From Strigamia acuminata (lineage: Eukaryota > Arthropoda > Chilopoda > Geophilomorpha > Linotaeniidae), in the NCBI GenBank assembly GCA_949358305.1, contig OX442315.1, positions 4,836,001-4,900,000 of the forward strand: a DNA stretch of 64,000 bases, written 5' to 3'. The notes under the pieces were generated by a model, which saw only the letters and a list, made by a program, of their open reading frames with translations, had not been told where the DNA came from and did no database searches. A program made the translations under genes and the position numbers. The first letter of the stretch is position 1; every line of letters begins with the position of its first letter. Positions 1 to 9,787 of this stretch are shown one piece after another.

Positions 1-1506
1 CGTCGGTAAAAATCGGGCAGCGCGCCTCGAAATATCCCGCCACGAGTGATGCAAGCGGGGTCTAATGGTCCCCATGTTTTACGTAGTGCCATCTGGAAGG
101 ATGGAGAAATAAACAATTAATAAAAAGTTAATATTTAAATACGTAGATAAATGGTTGGTTTCGAGGGACGTTGCCAGTACGTGCAGCCGTCCGTCGAGAC
201 CGATTCCTGTCTATCGGTGCAAACGTAGGACGAATTGTCCCTCGTCGGATAGAAAAAGAGAAGTCATCACGTGAAAAATCTGTCTCATGTCCAAAACGCA
301 CAGCGAGACGGAATCGAGCCTTTAATCTGGATTCTTATCATCAGATTTTTACTTTAAATTAATTCTAACGTTAATTAGAACATTACTAATAATTAAATTA
401 ATAATTATCAGTCATTCGTAAAAAGAATTCGTCGGGTGTAAATTATTACTAAAATCGCACAATAAATGTGCTTGTCGAAATGTTATTAAATAAATAAACC
501 CAATAAAGAATTATTCCGAAGTCGGACTTTGTCTAATTTTTAAAAAAGTTAAAGTCAAATTAAATTTATCCAACACACCGAAAAAATTCATCGTACGAAT
601 GTTAAGTTGCATCAATTTGATGCGTCAAATTACTTGTGGAGAAAAAATATTCTTTTACAGAATATTCTCCCCTTGTCATAAAATTATATATGGCTCGAGC
701 CCATTGTCTCGCTCGTGACTCAAGTCATGAGGAATTTTCGAGACGCGAGGCGACGTGAAGTCTGCGCTCGCACCTCGAAAACAAATTAACAAGGAAAAAA
801 ATACGATCGTGTGAGCGATCGCGGTTAATAATTAATTATACGCTATTTCGAGTGCAAAGCACTCATGTCAGGTATTAGTCAACAAAATTTCTTCTTCAGC
901 AGCACGGAACTAGTTCTCATGTGCCGATGCCGACTTCTACCTGATCGGGATGGACTTGGTTTACATCGCGGTCCCAGTTTTCCTCGTCCTCGTGCTCTAT
1001 GGCCAGCACGTCGTTCTCTTCCTCGTCCATGGCGAGGAGCGCGCACAAAAATCTCAATCACGATTTAAAAAGGATGATAAAACTATCTCAAAAACTCGGT
1101 GAAAAACTCGGTAAAACGTTAAAAACGAGGATCACGCACGAATGCAGCGATCAGCTGTGAAAAGCGGAAGTCTGTGTGAACACGAGGTAATCGCGATGGA
1201 TTCTGGGTAATATACTCCAGAACCCGGGTGTTTGAGACTAGTGCGCACCTACCCGTGCGCATGTTACGCTACGGGTCTCCTTTGTTCTCACTCCCGTGCG
1301 CGATTGCTGCTACGGGGTCTTTTGCACGCGGTATCCGACCCGTGCCGATAATTTTGCTACGGGTCCCGCGTTTCCACGCCATCTCGTGACGCGAATTCGA
1401 CCGATATCCGCTTTGTTGGACTTAGCGAAATTTTCTGCGACGTGATGGCTTGCACTATCGGTCGATTACATTTATTTTTAGTGCCGCCATCGACTCGTAA
1501 TTTATT
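1..1506 (-). other. 3' non-coding region of element 1
   Basis: This stretch lies downstream of the element 1 pol stop. I see no coding region; the short ORFs are not convincing. The left half is AT-rich and the part from about 650 to 1440 is richer in GC and CG dinucleotides. It contains a triple hairpin repeat at 1251-1366. There is no sequence matching the 5' LTR at 8757-9776, which is why the element is taken to continue left of the window. Confidence 0.6.
1251..1366. repeat. Three degenerate GC hairpin repeats
   Basis: Three successive ~30-bp units each begin with CCCGTGC and end with GCTACGGG (starting near 1251, 1292 and 1338). Within each unit ACCCGT can pair with ACGGGT, so the RNA could form a row of three short stem-loops. 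They lie in the 3' non-coding part of element 1. Confidence 0.6.
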
Positions 1507-4500
1507 TTACTTCTTTCCTACGACCTTTCCGCCTTTTATGAACGGATTATCTCTTTTTGGTCGCAGGTTACGGATCGAGGCAGGTACGATATTTTTTGTT
1601 GTTTTTTGTGTCTGTACCTCCTCATTATTGTTTTCTTTTTTATCCGTGTTTTTTGTGTTTGTTTCAGGAGTTTCTCCTGTTTCCCCCCCGACCAAAATTG
1701 GATCCGGAACGGATTCAACTATCTCGTTTACCGGAGGTGAAGGGGCGTCGAAATACTCCTCGTTGTCACTTGGCGGTGCTTTTTCCGACTCGCCAGCGAA
1801 CATATCGACGATTTGGCCGTCAGTTTTAGACTTGACTTGGCCTTTGGCCCACATTTCTTGCGGGAATTCCGGAATGTACGGAGTTAACTCTCGTACTTGT
1901 ATCGACTTATGCTCGGTGTTGTCCTCGAGCTTGCGTAATTTATACGCGTTACCGCCATGCTTGCCGATGATCACATACGGACCATCTCTCTTGTCGGCCA
2001 AGCTGGCGGTGATTCCTCTCGCTGCATTTGAGAGGGTGTGTGCATCTTTCCACACCAAATCATTGATCTCGAAATTCACGAATTTTCCACCGCTTTTATC
2101 TTGTAAAATGCGGTCGCGCATGTTAAAAATGTGCGCCATCATATGCTTGTATGTGTTCGAAATTGTTTGCTCCAATTTATACACATACTCATGTGGTTTC
2201 TCTGGGTCCACCACATTTACCGACTCTGCCACTCGTGGGTCCCAAGGCACTCGTAGCTCTCGGGCGAAGTTGAGGTAGGCCGGAGAAAAATCTCTCGTCC
2301 TCGAGACTGTTGTTCGTATGCTGAACGCGATCTCCCTCAAGTATTCATCCCACCTATTGTGGATGTCAGTGAATATGCTTAGTGCATATTTAATGTCCCT
2401 GTTGAGTCGCTCAACGGGATTTGTTCTGGGATTGTAGGTCGAAGTATGTGACGCCACAATCCCGAATTTCTCACAAAACTTACCCCAAATTTTCGAGATA
2501 AATTGGGGTCCGTTATCGGATATTATTTTACGTGGAAATCCGTAACGTAACGCCACGTCGTAGATACATTCAACGATTTTCTCTGCTGAAGGTCTAGCGA
2601 CGGCGTACAACTCGGGCCAACGAGTTGCCACGTCCATTATAACGATAATGTACGCATTTTTATTTCCCGTAACGGGTTTTGGGCCCATCACATCGACACT
2701 TAAACAATCAAAAGGCGCGTAAGGCCCTAAGAAAATAGTTTCGAATGGTGATTTACTCCTCGGCTTGCACGCTTGACATCGCTGACATTGGTGGACAAAA
2801 AGAGCAATATCTTTTTTCATCCCTGTCCAGTGAAAAAGCTGTGTAGCACGATAGAGTGTTCTGCTTACTCCCGCATGGCTCGCAAGCGGGTGCCCGTGTA
2901 ACAACCACAGCACGCGACCGATTAAGGAAGCAGGTATTACTACCTTTACTGCGGTGTCCGATTCACTCAAGTCATCTTGGTGATTTGGGTGATGTTTCAC
3001 TAAAAGGCCGTCATCCAATAGGTAATCTATGGATTCGTGTGCATAACGACGCTTCTGCCTTCTGGTTAAGTTGGGCGGATATCTTCCTGTCAGTACGAAT
3101 CTAGCTCTGTCCTGACATTTTTTGTCTAATTTTTGTTGCACAATTATTTCCTCCCTTGTCGGGGGACTGCTTTGCATCTGCTCGCCGACATGAGCGTGGA
3201 AGGCGCTTAGAAGCGGGTCATTTATTCTCCGCTCTAGCTTAAATTCCTTCCTTGCATTTGGGTAATTGTCAGCAGCTGGTTGGTATAACCGCGTCCAAAA
3301 TCCACAGAATTTTACATCTGCCGGAGACGCGGTGGGAATTTCATTCATCTTCCTTAAATCCCAACGGTGACAACTCGTAGGGCAATAAATGATGCGGGAG
3401 TCATCCTCGCCATCATCGTCAGCGTCGATTGGATCTGACACTGGTGCCCGTGACAGAGCGTCAGCCACGACGTTATATTTGCCGGGCTTGTATTGAATGG
3501 TCAAGTCGCATGCCATCAGTTCTAACTGCCATCTGGCTAGTCGACCGGCTGGTTCCTTTAATTTCATCAGCCATTGTAACGCTTGATGATCTGTGTGGAC
3601 CACAAATTTGGTATATTCGAGATAATCTCTGAATTTCCTTATGGCCCACACAACGGCCAAACACTCCAACTCGGTGGCATTGTAATTTTTTTCAGCGCCT
3701 TGGAGTTTGCGACTTATAAACATGCACGGCAGGTCTTGTTCGACTCCGTCGCGCACGTGTGTTTGAAGCAACGCGGCTCCCAACCCAACTCTGCTGGCGT
3801 CCGTATGTAATATGAACGGCCGGTTTAGGTCGGGTAGAGGCATTACGCCGACTTCCGTCAGCATCCTCTTTATCGCATTAAATGCGATGTTGCACTCATT
3901 TGACCATACAAATTCGTTTTCATTCTTCAGGAGGTCGGTAACTGGGGCTGCCACTTCAGCTAGACCCGGTAGCAACCTGCCGAAGAAGTTTATCATTCCC
4001 ATAAACCGTTGGACACCTTTAACGTCCTCGGGTGGTGGGAAACGATTAATCGCATCGATTTTTTCGGGGCCAATAGCTAAACCATTGACTCCAATGCGAT
4101 AACCCAGGAAGGCAAGCTCCTTTCGACAGAACTTGCTTTTGCCCGGATGCACGTGTAACCCAGCTTTTGCCAGCCGGGTGAGCACTTGGTCGATGTGCTC
4201 AATGTGCTCTTCGAATGTTTTAGAGGCAATAACTATGTCATCTAGGTATGCCCACACAAACTGATGCAGGATATCACCCAATACGCTTTCGATTAGTCTC
4301 TGAAAGGTACTGGGAGCATTCACTAAACCAAATGGCATGACGTTGAACATCAACCGTCCAATTGGCGAGTAAAATGCTGTTTTTAACTTATCCTCTGGCC
4401 TCATCTCAACTTGCCAGTATCCCTTCGACAGATCCATCGTCGTAACCCAAGAAAAGGGGCTAAGCTCTCTCAAAATGGATTCGATAGACGGCATCTGTAT

Positions 4501-5577
4501 GGGATCTATTTCTGTCACCGCGTTTAATGGGCGGTAATCAATGCATAGGCGTGGGTCCGAGCCCGGGCGCATCACGAGCACAACTCGCGTCGCGTATTCT
4601 CCCTGGGCCTCGGAGACAATGCCACTGTCTAGCATTTCTTGGCACATTTTTTGCACTATTTCACGTTTTTGCGGGTTCATTCCCTTATACGCAACTCGTA
4701 TAGGTTTATTATCCGTCAATTTAATTTCGTGAATAGCCCTATTCGTTCGGCCCGGTTTTTTCGACAGGATCCCCTCATATTTAAGTAGGACCCTTCGTAG
4801 GGCTGCCGCTTCGTTTAATTCTAAAGCGGCGTCGGCGACAAGCGTTTCCACTACATTGTCCCGTTGCAATTCTGTTACGAATGCTTTAAAATCGTAATCT
4901 TGAACGAATTTCTTTAGGCCTTTCTCCCACTGTGTCTTGTCGGCCGCTTCTTTTACAAGAGCTGGTGGCACGACAATTGCGGGTCTTTCCTTATCATTTC
5001 TGATATAATTCCAAGATTTCGTTATTGGATTGGGTTGTATTTCCATTGACGCCATGAGGTCTAAGCCCAACAGAAAAATTCTGTCGCATGTGGGCAGGAC
5101 CAGGAAAGGGTGCTGTTCTACTCCTCCGAGCCACTCCATGGTCAATAATATAACTCCTTTTGGACGCGCCATTCCGTTGGCGGTTTTTAGACGTATATTT
5201 TTATTAACGCCTTTTATCTTATCGGTGAGACCCAATGATGCTACTATGTCTTCGGAAACGAACGAGCGATCTGCTCCCGAGTCTAGTAGTCCCATAATTT
5301 TTTCACGTTCTATTGTCATGGGCAACATACATAGGCGGTTGGTGTATTCGACCGCCACGTTGCACATGAAAACACGAAATTCTTCTGTGTCTTCGACTAC
5401 TTGAGGTAATTCTTCAAGCAGTAGGTTCGGTTCTTCCGCCTCAGCCTCAGCGTTTGCGGTAATTACCTGCAAAGCGTTGTTGGCCCTGTCTTGAATTTGG
5501 GCGTTAGCTATGTCACTACCCATTTCTTTGACTGGTGGCGGCTTATCGAACCCTTTGTTAAACCCCTTTTTCTTCAT
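1507..5577 (-). CDS. pol: Pol polyprotein of element 1 (PR-RT-RNase H-IN)
   Basis: A 1356-residue uninterrupted frame. The aspartic protease motif DSGAD is at residues 99-103. The reverse transcriptase has the YLDD catalytic box near residue 445, followed by RNase H (TDAS motif and TELE motif). The integrase has an N-terminal HHCC zinc finger near residues 890-930 and a catalytic D,D,E core in which the second D (SDNG, near 1021) and E are 34 residues apart, one fewer than the usual 35. The C-terminal domain closely resembles that of the nested element, so the two belong to one Gypsy lineage. An ATG is present at 5577, but the frame is also open upstream to the frameshift site inside gag, so Pol is probably made as a Gag-Pol fusion. 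There is no chromodomain or env. Confidence 0.93.
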   Translation of the reverse strand: MKKKGFNKGFDKPPPVKEMGSDIANAQIQDRANNALQVITANAEAEAEEPNLLLEELPQVVEDTEEFRVFMCNVAVEYTNRLCMLPMTIEREKIMGLLDSGADRSFVSEDIVASLGLTDKIKGVNKNIRLKTANGMARPKGVILLTMEWLGGVEQHPFLVLPTCDRIFLLGLDLMASMEIQPNPITKSWNYIRNDKERPAIVVPPALVKEAADKTQWEKGLKKFVQDYDFKAFVTELQRDNVVETLVADAALELNEAAALRRVLLKYEGILSKKPGRTNRAIHEIKLTDNKPIRVAYKGMNPQKREIVQKMCQEMLDSGIVSEAQGEYATRVVLVMRPGSDPRLCIDYRPLNAVTEIDPIQMPSIESILRELSPFSWVTTMDLSKGYWQVEMRPEDKLKTAFYSPIGRLMFNVMPFGLVNAPSTFQRLIESVLGDILHQFVWAYLDDIVIASKTFEEHIEHIDQVLTRLAKAGLHVHPGKSKFCRKELAFLGYRIGVNGLAIGPEKIDAINRFPPPEDVKGVQRFMGMINFFGRLLPGLAEVAAPVTDLLKNENEFVWSNECNIAFNAIKRMLTEVGVMPLPDLNRPFILHTDASRVGLGAALLQTHVRDGVEQDLPCMFISRKLQGAEKNYNATELECLAVVWAIRKFRDYLEYTKFVVHTDHQALQWLMKLKEPAGRLARWQLELMACDLTIQYKPGKYNVVADALSRAPVSDPIDADDDGEDDSRIIYCPTSCHRWDLRKMNEIPTASPADVKFCGFWTRLYQPAADNYPNARKEFKLERRINDPLLSAFHAHVGEQMQSSPPTREEIIVQQKLDKKCQDRARFVLTGRYPPNLTRRQKRRYAHESIDYLLDDGLLVKHHPNHQDDLSESDTAVKVVIPASLIGRVLWLLHGHPLASHAGVSRTLYRATQLFHWTGMKKDIALFVHQCQRCQACKPRSKSPFETIFLGPYAPFDCLSVDVMGPKPVTGNKNAYIIVIMDVATRWPELYAVARPSAEKIVECIYDVALRYGFPRKIISDNGPQFISKIWGKFCEKFGIVASHTSTYNPRTNPVERLNRDIKYALSIFTDIHNRWDEYLREIAFSIRTTVSRTRDFSPAYLNFARELRVPWDPRVAESVNVVDPEKPHEYVYKLEQTISNTYKHMMAHIFNMRDRILQDKSGGKFVNFEINDLVWKDAHTLSNAARGITASLADKRDGPYVIIGKHGGNAYKLRKLEDNTEHKSIQVRELTPYIPEFPQEMWAKGQVKSKTDGQIVDMFAGESEKAPPSDNEEYFDAPSPPVNEIVESVPDPILVGGETGETPETNTKNTDKKENNNEEVQTQKTTKNIVPASIRNLRPKRDNPFIKGGKVVGKK

Positions 5578-5582
5578 GAATG

Positions 5583-5646
5583 GCGCAGACGGTCGAGAAA
5601 TTATTTCTTCGCCGCCTGCGCTGACTCGTTTTTTGACTCGTTTTTT
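5583..5646 (-). promoter_or_regulatory. Gag-pol -1 ribosomal frameshift signal, tandem slippery sites
   Basis: Near the 3' end of gag two copies of the heptamer AAAAAAC (5640-5646 and 5628-5634) are both in the A AAA AAC phase relative to the gag frame. The second is followed by a 6-nt spacer and then a 10-bp stem, GCGCAGGCGG (5612-5621) pairing with CCGTCTGCGC (5583-5592, one G-U), whose inner part extends the helix and puts the gag stop codon in the loop. The -1 frame is open from either heptamer into pol. This matches the classical retroviral arrangement; function is inferred. Confidence 0.8.
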
Positions 5647-8600
5647 GCCATGGCGAGTTTAATCTCTGCCATCTGCTTCATTATCGCGTCAAACTTAGCG
5701 TCTTCTTTCGCTGTTCTTGGGCACTCATTGGAGTAGTGGCCCGGTTGGTTACACTTGAAACAGCGAATATTTGATTTGTCTCTTGGGGCTTCAGTCGATT
5801 TTTTCTTTTCAGGGTCTGCTTTCGACGGTGGCGTGTAATTTTTTCGAAAATACTTCGGAATTCGACCGGCATTTGGTTTTAACCTGGCGCGAAATTCTTC
5901 TACCGCTCTATCTCGATGGATGAGATGTACTAGCGGTCCTTCCTCATCGCAACCCGTTGATAAGGTATCGCGATAGCTTCGTATTTCTTCGTCCGTCGAA
6001 TAATCGTCTTTTTCTTCTTTTTCGTCTGATTTTCCGACATTTTGTTCGGCTTCCTCCCCCTCCTTGACCTCCTCCAGTGTCGCTTGCATGGCTGACGCTG
6101 TCGGTGCCTTTTTAGGGGCGGCCAAAGGGTTGGAAGGCAGCGTGGATGTCAGTTTATTTTTTATTTGCAAACCAACGCTAGCTTCTGCCAGCTCCATTAT
6201 ACCGCTAAGATATTCAGTAGGGCGCATAATCTTATCTGTCGCCCCATATCTTTCCGCACTCAACTTGAGACGTTTTGCGGTCGCTGCTTTCTCCGCTTCT
6301 GGTAAAGCGGAATAATATCTCTTCTCGATATCTATCGTGTTCTCGAACAGGAAGGCGCTCATCTCCTCGTAGCTACCTCCTGTCGGTGCCCTTTCTTCAA
6401 GTAGCACCCTTTGCGAGTATTCCGACAAACCGCCGAGAAAGAAAAGGTTGAATCCCGTGGCGTGAAATTCCATCGGGGCCTTTTCGAACAACAATCTGGC
6501 GCGAATGTCGTAATCCATTATGGTTTCACCAGGCATCTGGCGAAGACCTCGCATCTTTCGGCTCACCTCTTCGGGTGTCTCGCCGTAGCGCAGGTCGAAT
6601 CTCATTAAAAAGTCGTCCCAATTGACGCCTTTCAATCCTTGGTACCACTCACGTGCCGAGCCTGTCATTAGCTCGACAATACCGTGGGTGAGCATGTCTC
6701 CTACGGTGGCTTTAGTGGCAGTCTTAATTCGAATTACTTCGTCAAGGAAGCGATCTCCCGCTTTCCATGACCCGTCGAAACGGTTCTGAATATAAAATTG
6801 CCACCTAATATTCCCGGTAACACTCATGGTGTCACGTCGGGAGACAGCGTATTTTTTCTTTACGCGGTCACCAGTGCTACGATTACGATCGTTTCGTTTG
6901 CTCAGATCAATTCCCTCGGCTTTTAACGAGCCGAGTAGGGCTCTTCCAAGCTCTCCCATCGTATACTGCCGACCCGTCGAATCGGTAAACGCGCTTTGTC
7001 GGGGAAGGTCCTGAAACTCCTCCCGTCGGTGGTCGCTATTTTCCGATCGACGTCGTTTCTCTCTATCGCGCGGAGAGTTGGATCTCTTCCGGCGATTACT
7101 TGATTTTTCCTTTCGTCTGTCGTCGTTGGATGAGGGGTCGGAGCTGGGGTCGGGAGACGGTGAGCGGCGTGGCGGGTTGCGCCGTGAAGAGTTTGACTCT
7201 TTCCGGCCCCTACGACGGTCGTCACGTTCCCTTTCCCTGCGTTCATCGCGTTCTCTTTCCCTTCGTCTTTCTCCGGAACCTCTCTCCGAATCGTGATGAC
7301 TGGGTGCATTTGACTCCAGTCCATCTGACGACGAATCACTATTTCCGTAGTGATAATATTTCGGTCTTTCATCGCGTTTGCCTTCTTCTCGCGAAGAGGT
7401 GCGATCATGCGATTGTCTCCTTGACGACTCGTCGTCTTTAAGGATGGGCACTGGTTGTTGCCACTCAGTCCCTTGCGGATTATCTTGCTGTTGGCTTGTG
7501 AGAGCTTGCTCTTCATTTCGCCTAGCATTATTAGCGTTGATTAACCGCGTTATCGCATTATTTGTGGCTGAATCGAGAGCTTGCATGCGGGGCCGAGTTT
7601 GTTGTTCTCTGGCCGACGCATCTCTCTTGCGCGGAGTAGCTGGTGTTGCCCTCTCCGGCTGGGGTTTGGGTTTGGCCTTCGGCGTGCGCTTTGGGTCTCC
7701 CTCTAGGCTCTCGTCGGACAGCTCGGATGAACTGACCTCTGGTTTGCGGACGGATTTCGGGTCATCTCGTCGCAATCTGGCCATAAATGCTCGCTCTGCT
7801 TCTTGTTGCGAGTGGAAAGCATATCGATGTGCTCTCAGGGCTCGGTCAACTATTTCTACCTCCTCGGGAGTAGTCGGATTGGGCTGGGTTCTGCCGTACT
7901 CGAGAGCTTGCGCTTCTCTTTCCGCCAGCTTCCTCCGTCTCTCGCGAATGGCTTGACGAGCCTCGTTCTCTGCATCCGCTTCAAATTGAGCGGAATCAAC
8001 CAATTGTTGAGCGTGTGCACCTTCAACAATGGTGATTTGTGGGGATACACTGTGCGCTTTTAAAGCTGCACGTACGATCTGTAACGTTTCGTACACGGTA
8101 ATTTTCCCCGTCGGAAGGGTGTATCTCACTCCTTCCGCCTGTGCCAATTGCATCGCATCAATCAAGGTGCCCGAGACGCTGTAAGGCTGGCTCGAAACAC
8201 GCTTGACAGAGGATGAGTTGGACTTGTGTCCTTCGGACCTGACCGAAGCTGGGCGGCTTTGCGTAATTGGCGTGTTTAGTGCCGAATTAGCGGTCGTATT
8301 TGAGGCCGTCTTTTGTATCGGAGACGCTGCTTTCGGACTGCCCACCTCGGTGTCGTGCGTTAGACGAGGCGATTGGTTACGGGATAAAACCTCGTTTCCG
8401 CTCGTCTCGCCGTCACGGTTAGAACGCGGCAGTTTGGAGTGAGATTGCTCTTCACCCCGCTCTGTCTCGTCCAATCGCTGCCTCGTCTCGGTGCGAGACG
8501 GGTGCGATGCCTCGGATGCGCTTCTACGATCGGGTTTAGGCTTACGCCGTTTTTGCCTCGCTTCGTGCGCTGAGGCTTTGGGTAAGGGACCTCCAGATCG

Positions 8601-8684
8601 CAAGTGATAGTCGGCGCCTTTACGACTGCCGGCTCTCTTGTTTGCGTCGGAGTCGGAATCTGTTACTCGGGTATTATCTGCCAT
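5601..8684 (-). CDS. gag: Gag polyprotein of element 1
   Basis: About 1027 residues from the ATG at 8684; the frame continues nine codons further upstream but begins there with GTG, so the ATG is preferred. The N-terminal half is low-complexity and highly charged, with long Arg/Asp/Glu/Ser tracts resembling RS or RE domains. A retrotransposon-gag helical region (SAREWYQGL and following) lies at about residues 650-780. One CCHC zinc knuckle (CFKCNQPGHYSNEC) is at about residue 973. The start is only about 50 nt from the primer-binding site, so the leader is very short. The length is two to three times that of a typical Gypsy Gag. Confidence 0.88.
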   Translation of the reverse strand: MADNTRVTDSDSDANKRAGSRKGADYHLRSGGPLPKASAHEARQKRRKPKPDRRSASEASHPSRTETRQRLDETERGEEQSHSKLPRSNRDGETSGNEVLSRNQSPRLTHDTEVGSPKAASPIQKTASNTTANSALNTPITQSRPASVRSEGHKSNSSSVKRVSSQPYSVSGTLIDAMQLAQAEGVRYTLPTGKITVYETLQIVRAALKAHSVSPQITIVEGAHAQQLVDSAQFEADAENEARQAIRERRRKLAEREAQALEYGRTQPNPTTPEEVEIVDRALRAHRYAFHSQQEAERAFMARLRRDDPKSVRKPEVSSSELSDESLEGDPKRTPKAKPKPQPERATPATPRKRDASAREQQTRPRMQALDSATNNAITRLINANNARRNEEQALTSQQQDNPQGTEWQQPVPILKDDESSRRQSHDRTSSREEGKRDERPKYYHYGNSDSSSDGLESNAPSHHDSERGSGERRRERERDERRERERDDRRRGRKESNSSRRNPPRRSPSPDPSSDPSSNDDRRKEKSSNRRKRSNSPRDREKRRRSENSDHRREEFQDLPRQSAFTDSTGRQYTMGELGRALLGSLKAEGIDLSKRNDRNRSTGDRVKKKYAVSRRDTMSVTGNIRWQFYIQNRFDGSWKAGDRFLDEVIRIKTATKATVGDMLTHGIVELMTGSAREWYQGLKGVNWDDFLMRFDLRYGETPEEVSRKMRGLRQMPGETIMDYDIRARLLFEKAPMEFHATGFNLFFLGGLSEYSQRVLLEERAPTGGSYEEMSAFLFENTIDIEKRYYSALPEAEKAATAKRLKLSAERYGATDKIMRPTEYLSGIMELAEASVGLQIKNKLTSTLPSNPLAAPKKAPTASAMQATLEEVKEGEEAEQNVGKSDEKEEKDDYSTDEEIRSYRDTLSTGCDEEGPLVHLIHRDRAVEEFRARLKPNAGRIPKYFRKNYTPPSKADPEKKKSTEAPRDKSNIRCFKCNQPGHYSNECPRTAKEDAKFDAIMKQMAEIKLAMAKNESKNESAQAAKK

Positions 8685-8736
8685 TTCTTGCTTTGGGTAT
8701 GATGTAATCACAGGTTAGAATCAGTTATTCAACTTG

Positions 8737-8754
8737 ATCCCGGACAGGCCCCCA
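8737..8754 (-). other. Primer-binding site, tRNA-Pro type
   Basis: On the minus strand the 18 nt TGGGGGCCTGTCCGGGAT start two bases after the LTR end. They match the well-known tRNA-Pro primer site of murine leukaemia virus except at two adjacent positions (CT in place of TC), and they begin with the expected TGG. This fixes the 5' LTR boundary and the orientation of element 1. Confidence 0.82.
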
Positions 8755-8756
8755 CG

Positions 8757-9776
8757 TGTCGCGCTCAACTCTAACCGTCGCTAACTCGTGGGTTGATTAC
8801 TTAATTCGACTAACTCACTACCGCTTTGCTCAAGCGGTTTACCCAAAGAAATGATTACACAGATATAAAAGGTAAAATATAATATAGATTTATTCTGTGG
8901 GACAATGTACAGATATATCTTATATATATATATATATAAAAGGTAGGTAAAAGGTAAATCGGAATGGGTGAAGGGAAATGGAAAGGTAAAGGTATGATGA
9001 AAGCTGGCTGGAATCGGCGAGGTCGTCTGTTGTCTCGGTCGTGTCCAAGATGGCGTCCTCGTTGTGGCAACGTGGTGTCGTCTTGGGCCGGCGTGGCAAT
9101 ATGGCGTCCTCGGCTCGTCTCTGGCTGGTCCTTCGGGCTCACGCTGGTCGGGCGCGAGTGAATGCTTAGTTAAAAGGCTTACTTCGGGCTGTTGTCTAGG
9201 TTTTTGTGTGGTGTCCGGCGATCACACAGCGGCGGACTCTTCTGGCTCCCGGCGGTCACACAGCGGCGGGAACGCTCGTCGTGGTTTAACTGCAGTTTAG
9301 GCTTGTGCGACCGTTTGTCTGCACAACTCGCTAAACTGGAGTGGTTTTTACTATTTCTAGCTGGTGTGCTAAAATAGTGTGGTAATCTTATCTCGCAGGT
9401 TACTCTGCGGAGTTTGACACTGACCAAACGTACTCACGGTAAATTGTCCTTTGTCCTTGGTCAATCCCAGTATATTTACTTGGGCCTGATCTTGTAGGAC
9501 GACGGGTTTTACGTGTGTTTCTCGTTTGATGGTTGTGTTGGTTCTGCCCGCTCAGTGCAAGGCACATTCCTTTGCACAAAGCGGGGTTGACAGGTGACCG
9601 GAATCACCCAATGGTGGGGTGGACGAGCCATCCCCACTCCCTCAGGGCAGACGCCTGTCCATTGACTAGATGTCAATGCACTGAGGGAAGGGAGACGCGC
9701 TTGCGGCTCCCCTTACACCCGAAACGAGGTCACGAGAGAAACTCTTCGTTGACCCCGGTCCAGTCGGGTCACAACA
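8757..9776 (-). mobile_element. 5' LTR of element 1
   Basis: The boundaries are inferred from TGT...ACA ends: on the minus strand it begins TGTTGTGACCCG at 9776 and ends GCGCGACA at 8757, next to the primer site. Length is about 1020 bp. It contains a TA dinucleotide run (about 8921-8937), a direct repeat of ~30 bp around TCACACAGCGGCGG (9222-9270) and two ATGGCGTCCTCG boxes (about 9050 and 9102). The right boundary is supported by the host exon and its GTAAGT donor that end only 11 bp away. Confidence 0.7.
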
Positions 9777-9787
9777 ACCTCACTTAC

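Larger units (their letters stand above)
1..9776 (-). mobile_element. Ty3/Gypsy LTR retrotransposon, element 1 (3' end outside window)
   Basis: On the minus strand the order is 5' LTR (8757-9776), primer-binding site (8737-8754), gag (8684-5601), pol (5577-1507) and about 1.5 kb of 3' non-coding sequence reaching the window edge. Pol order is protease, reverse transcriptase, RNase H, integrase, which is the Ty3/Gypsy arrangement. No copy of the LTR could be found in 1-1506, so the 3' LTR should lie left of position 1. Both large reading frames are open, so the copy may be young. It is inserted in the same orientation in an intron of the DEG/ENaC gene at 9788-10762. Confidence 0.9.

Noticed and set aside
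1-1506. 3' LTR of element 1 inside the window
   Set aside because: No segment matches the 5' LTR (8757-9776), so the LTR must lie further left.
1442-2278. 278-codon plus-strand ORF
   Set aside because: Antisense shadow of the element 1 pol C-terminus, which has clear integrase features on the other strand.
6923-7528. 201-codon minus-strand ORF inside gag of element 1
   Set aside because: Alternative frame of the low-complexity Arg-rich part of gag; no independent start context or domain.
9060-9430. Short ORFs in the LTR of element 1
   Set aside because: They fall within a non-coding LTR with internal repeats and have no recognisable protein features.
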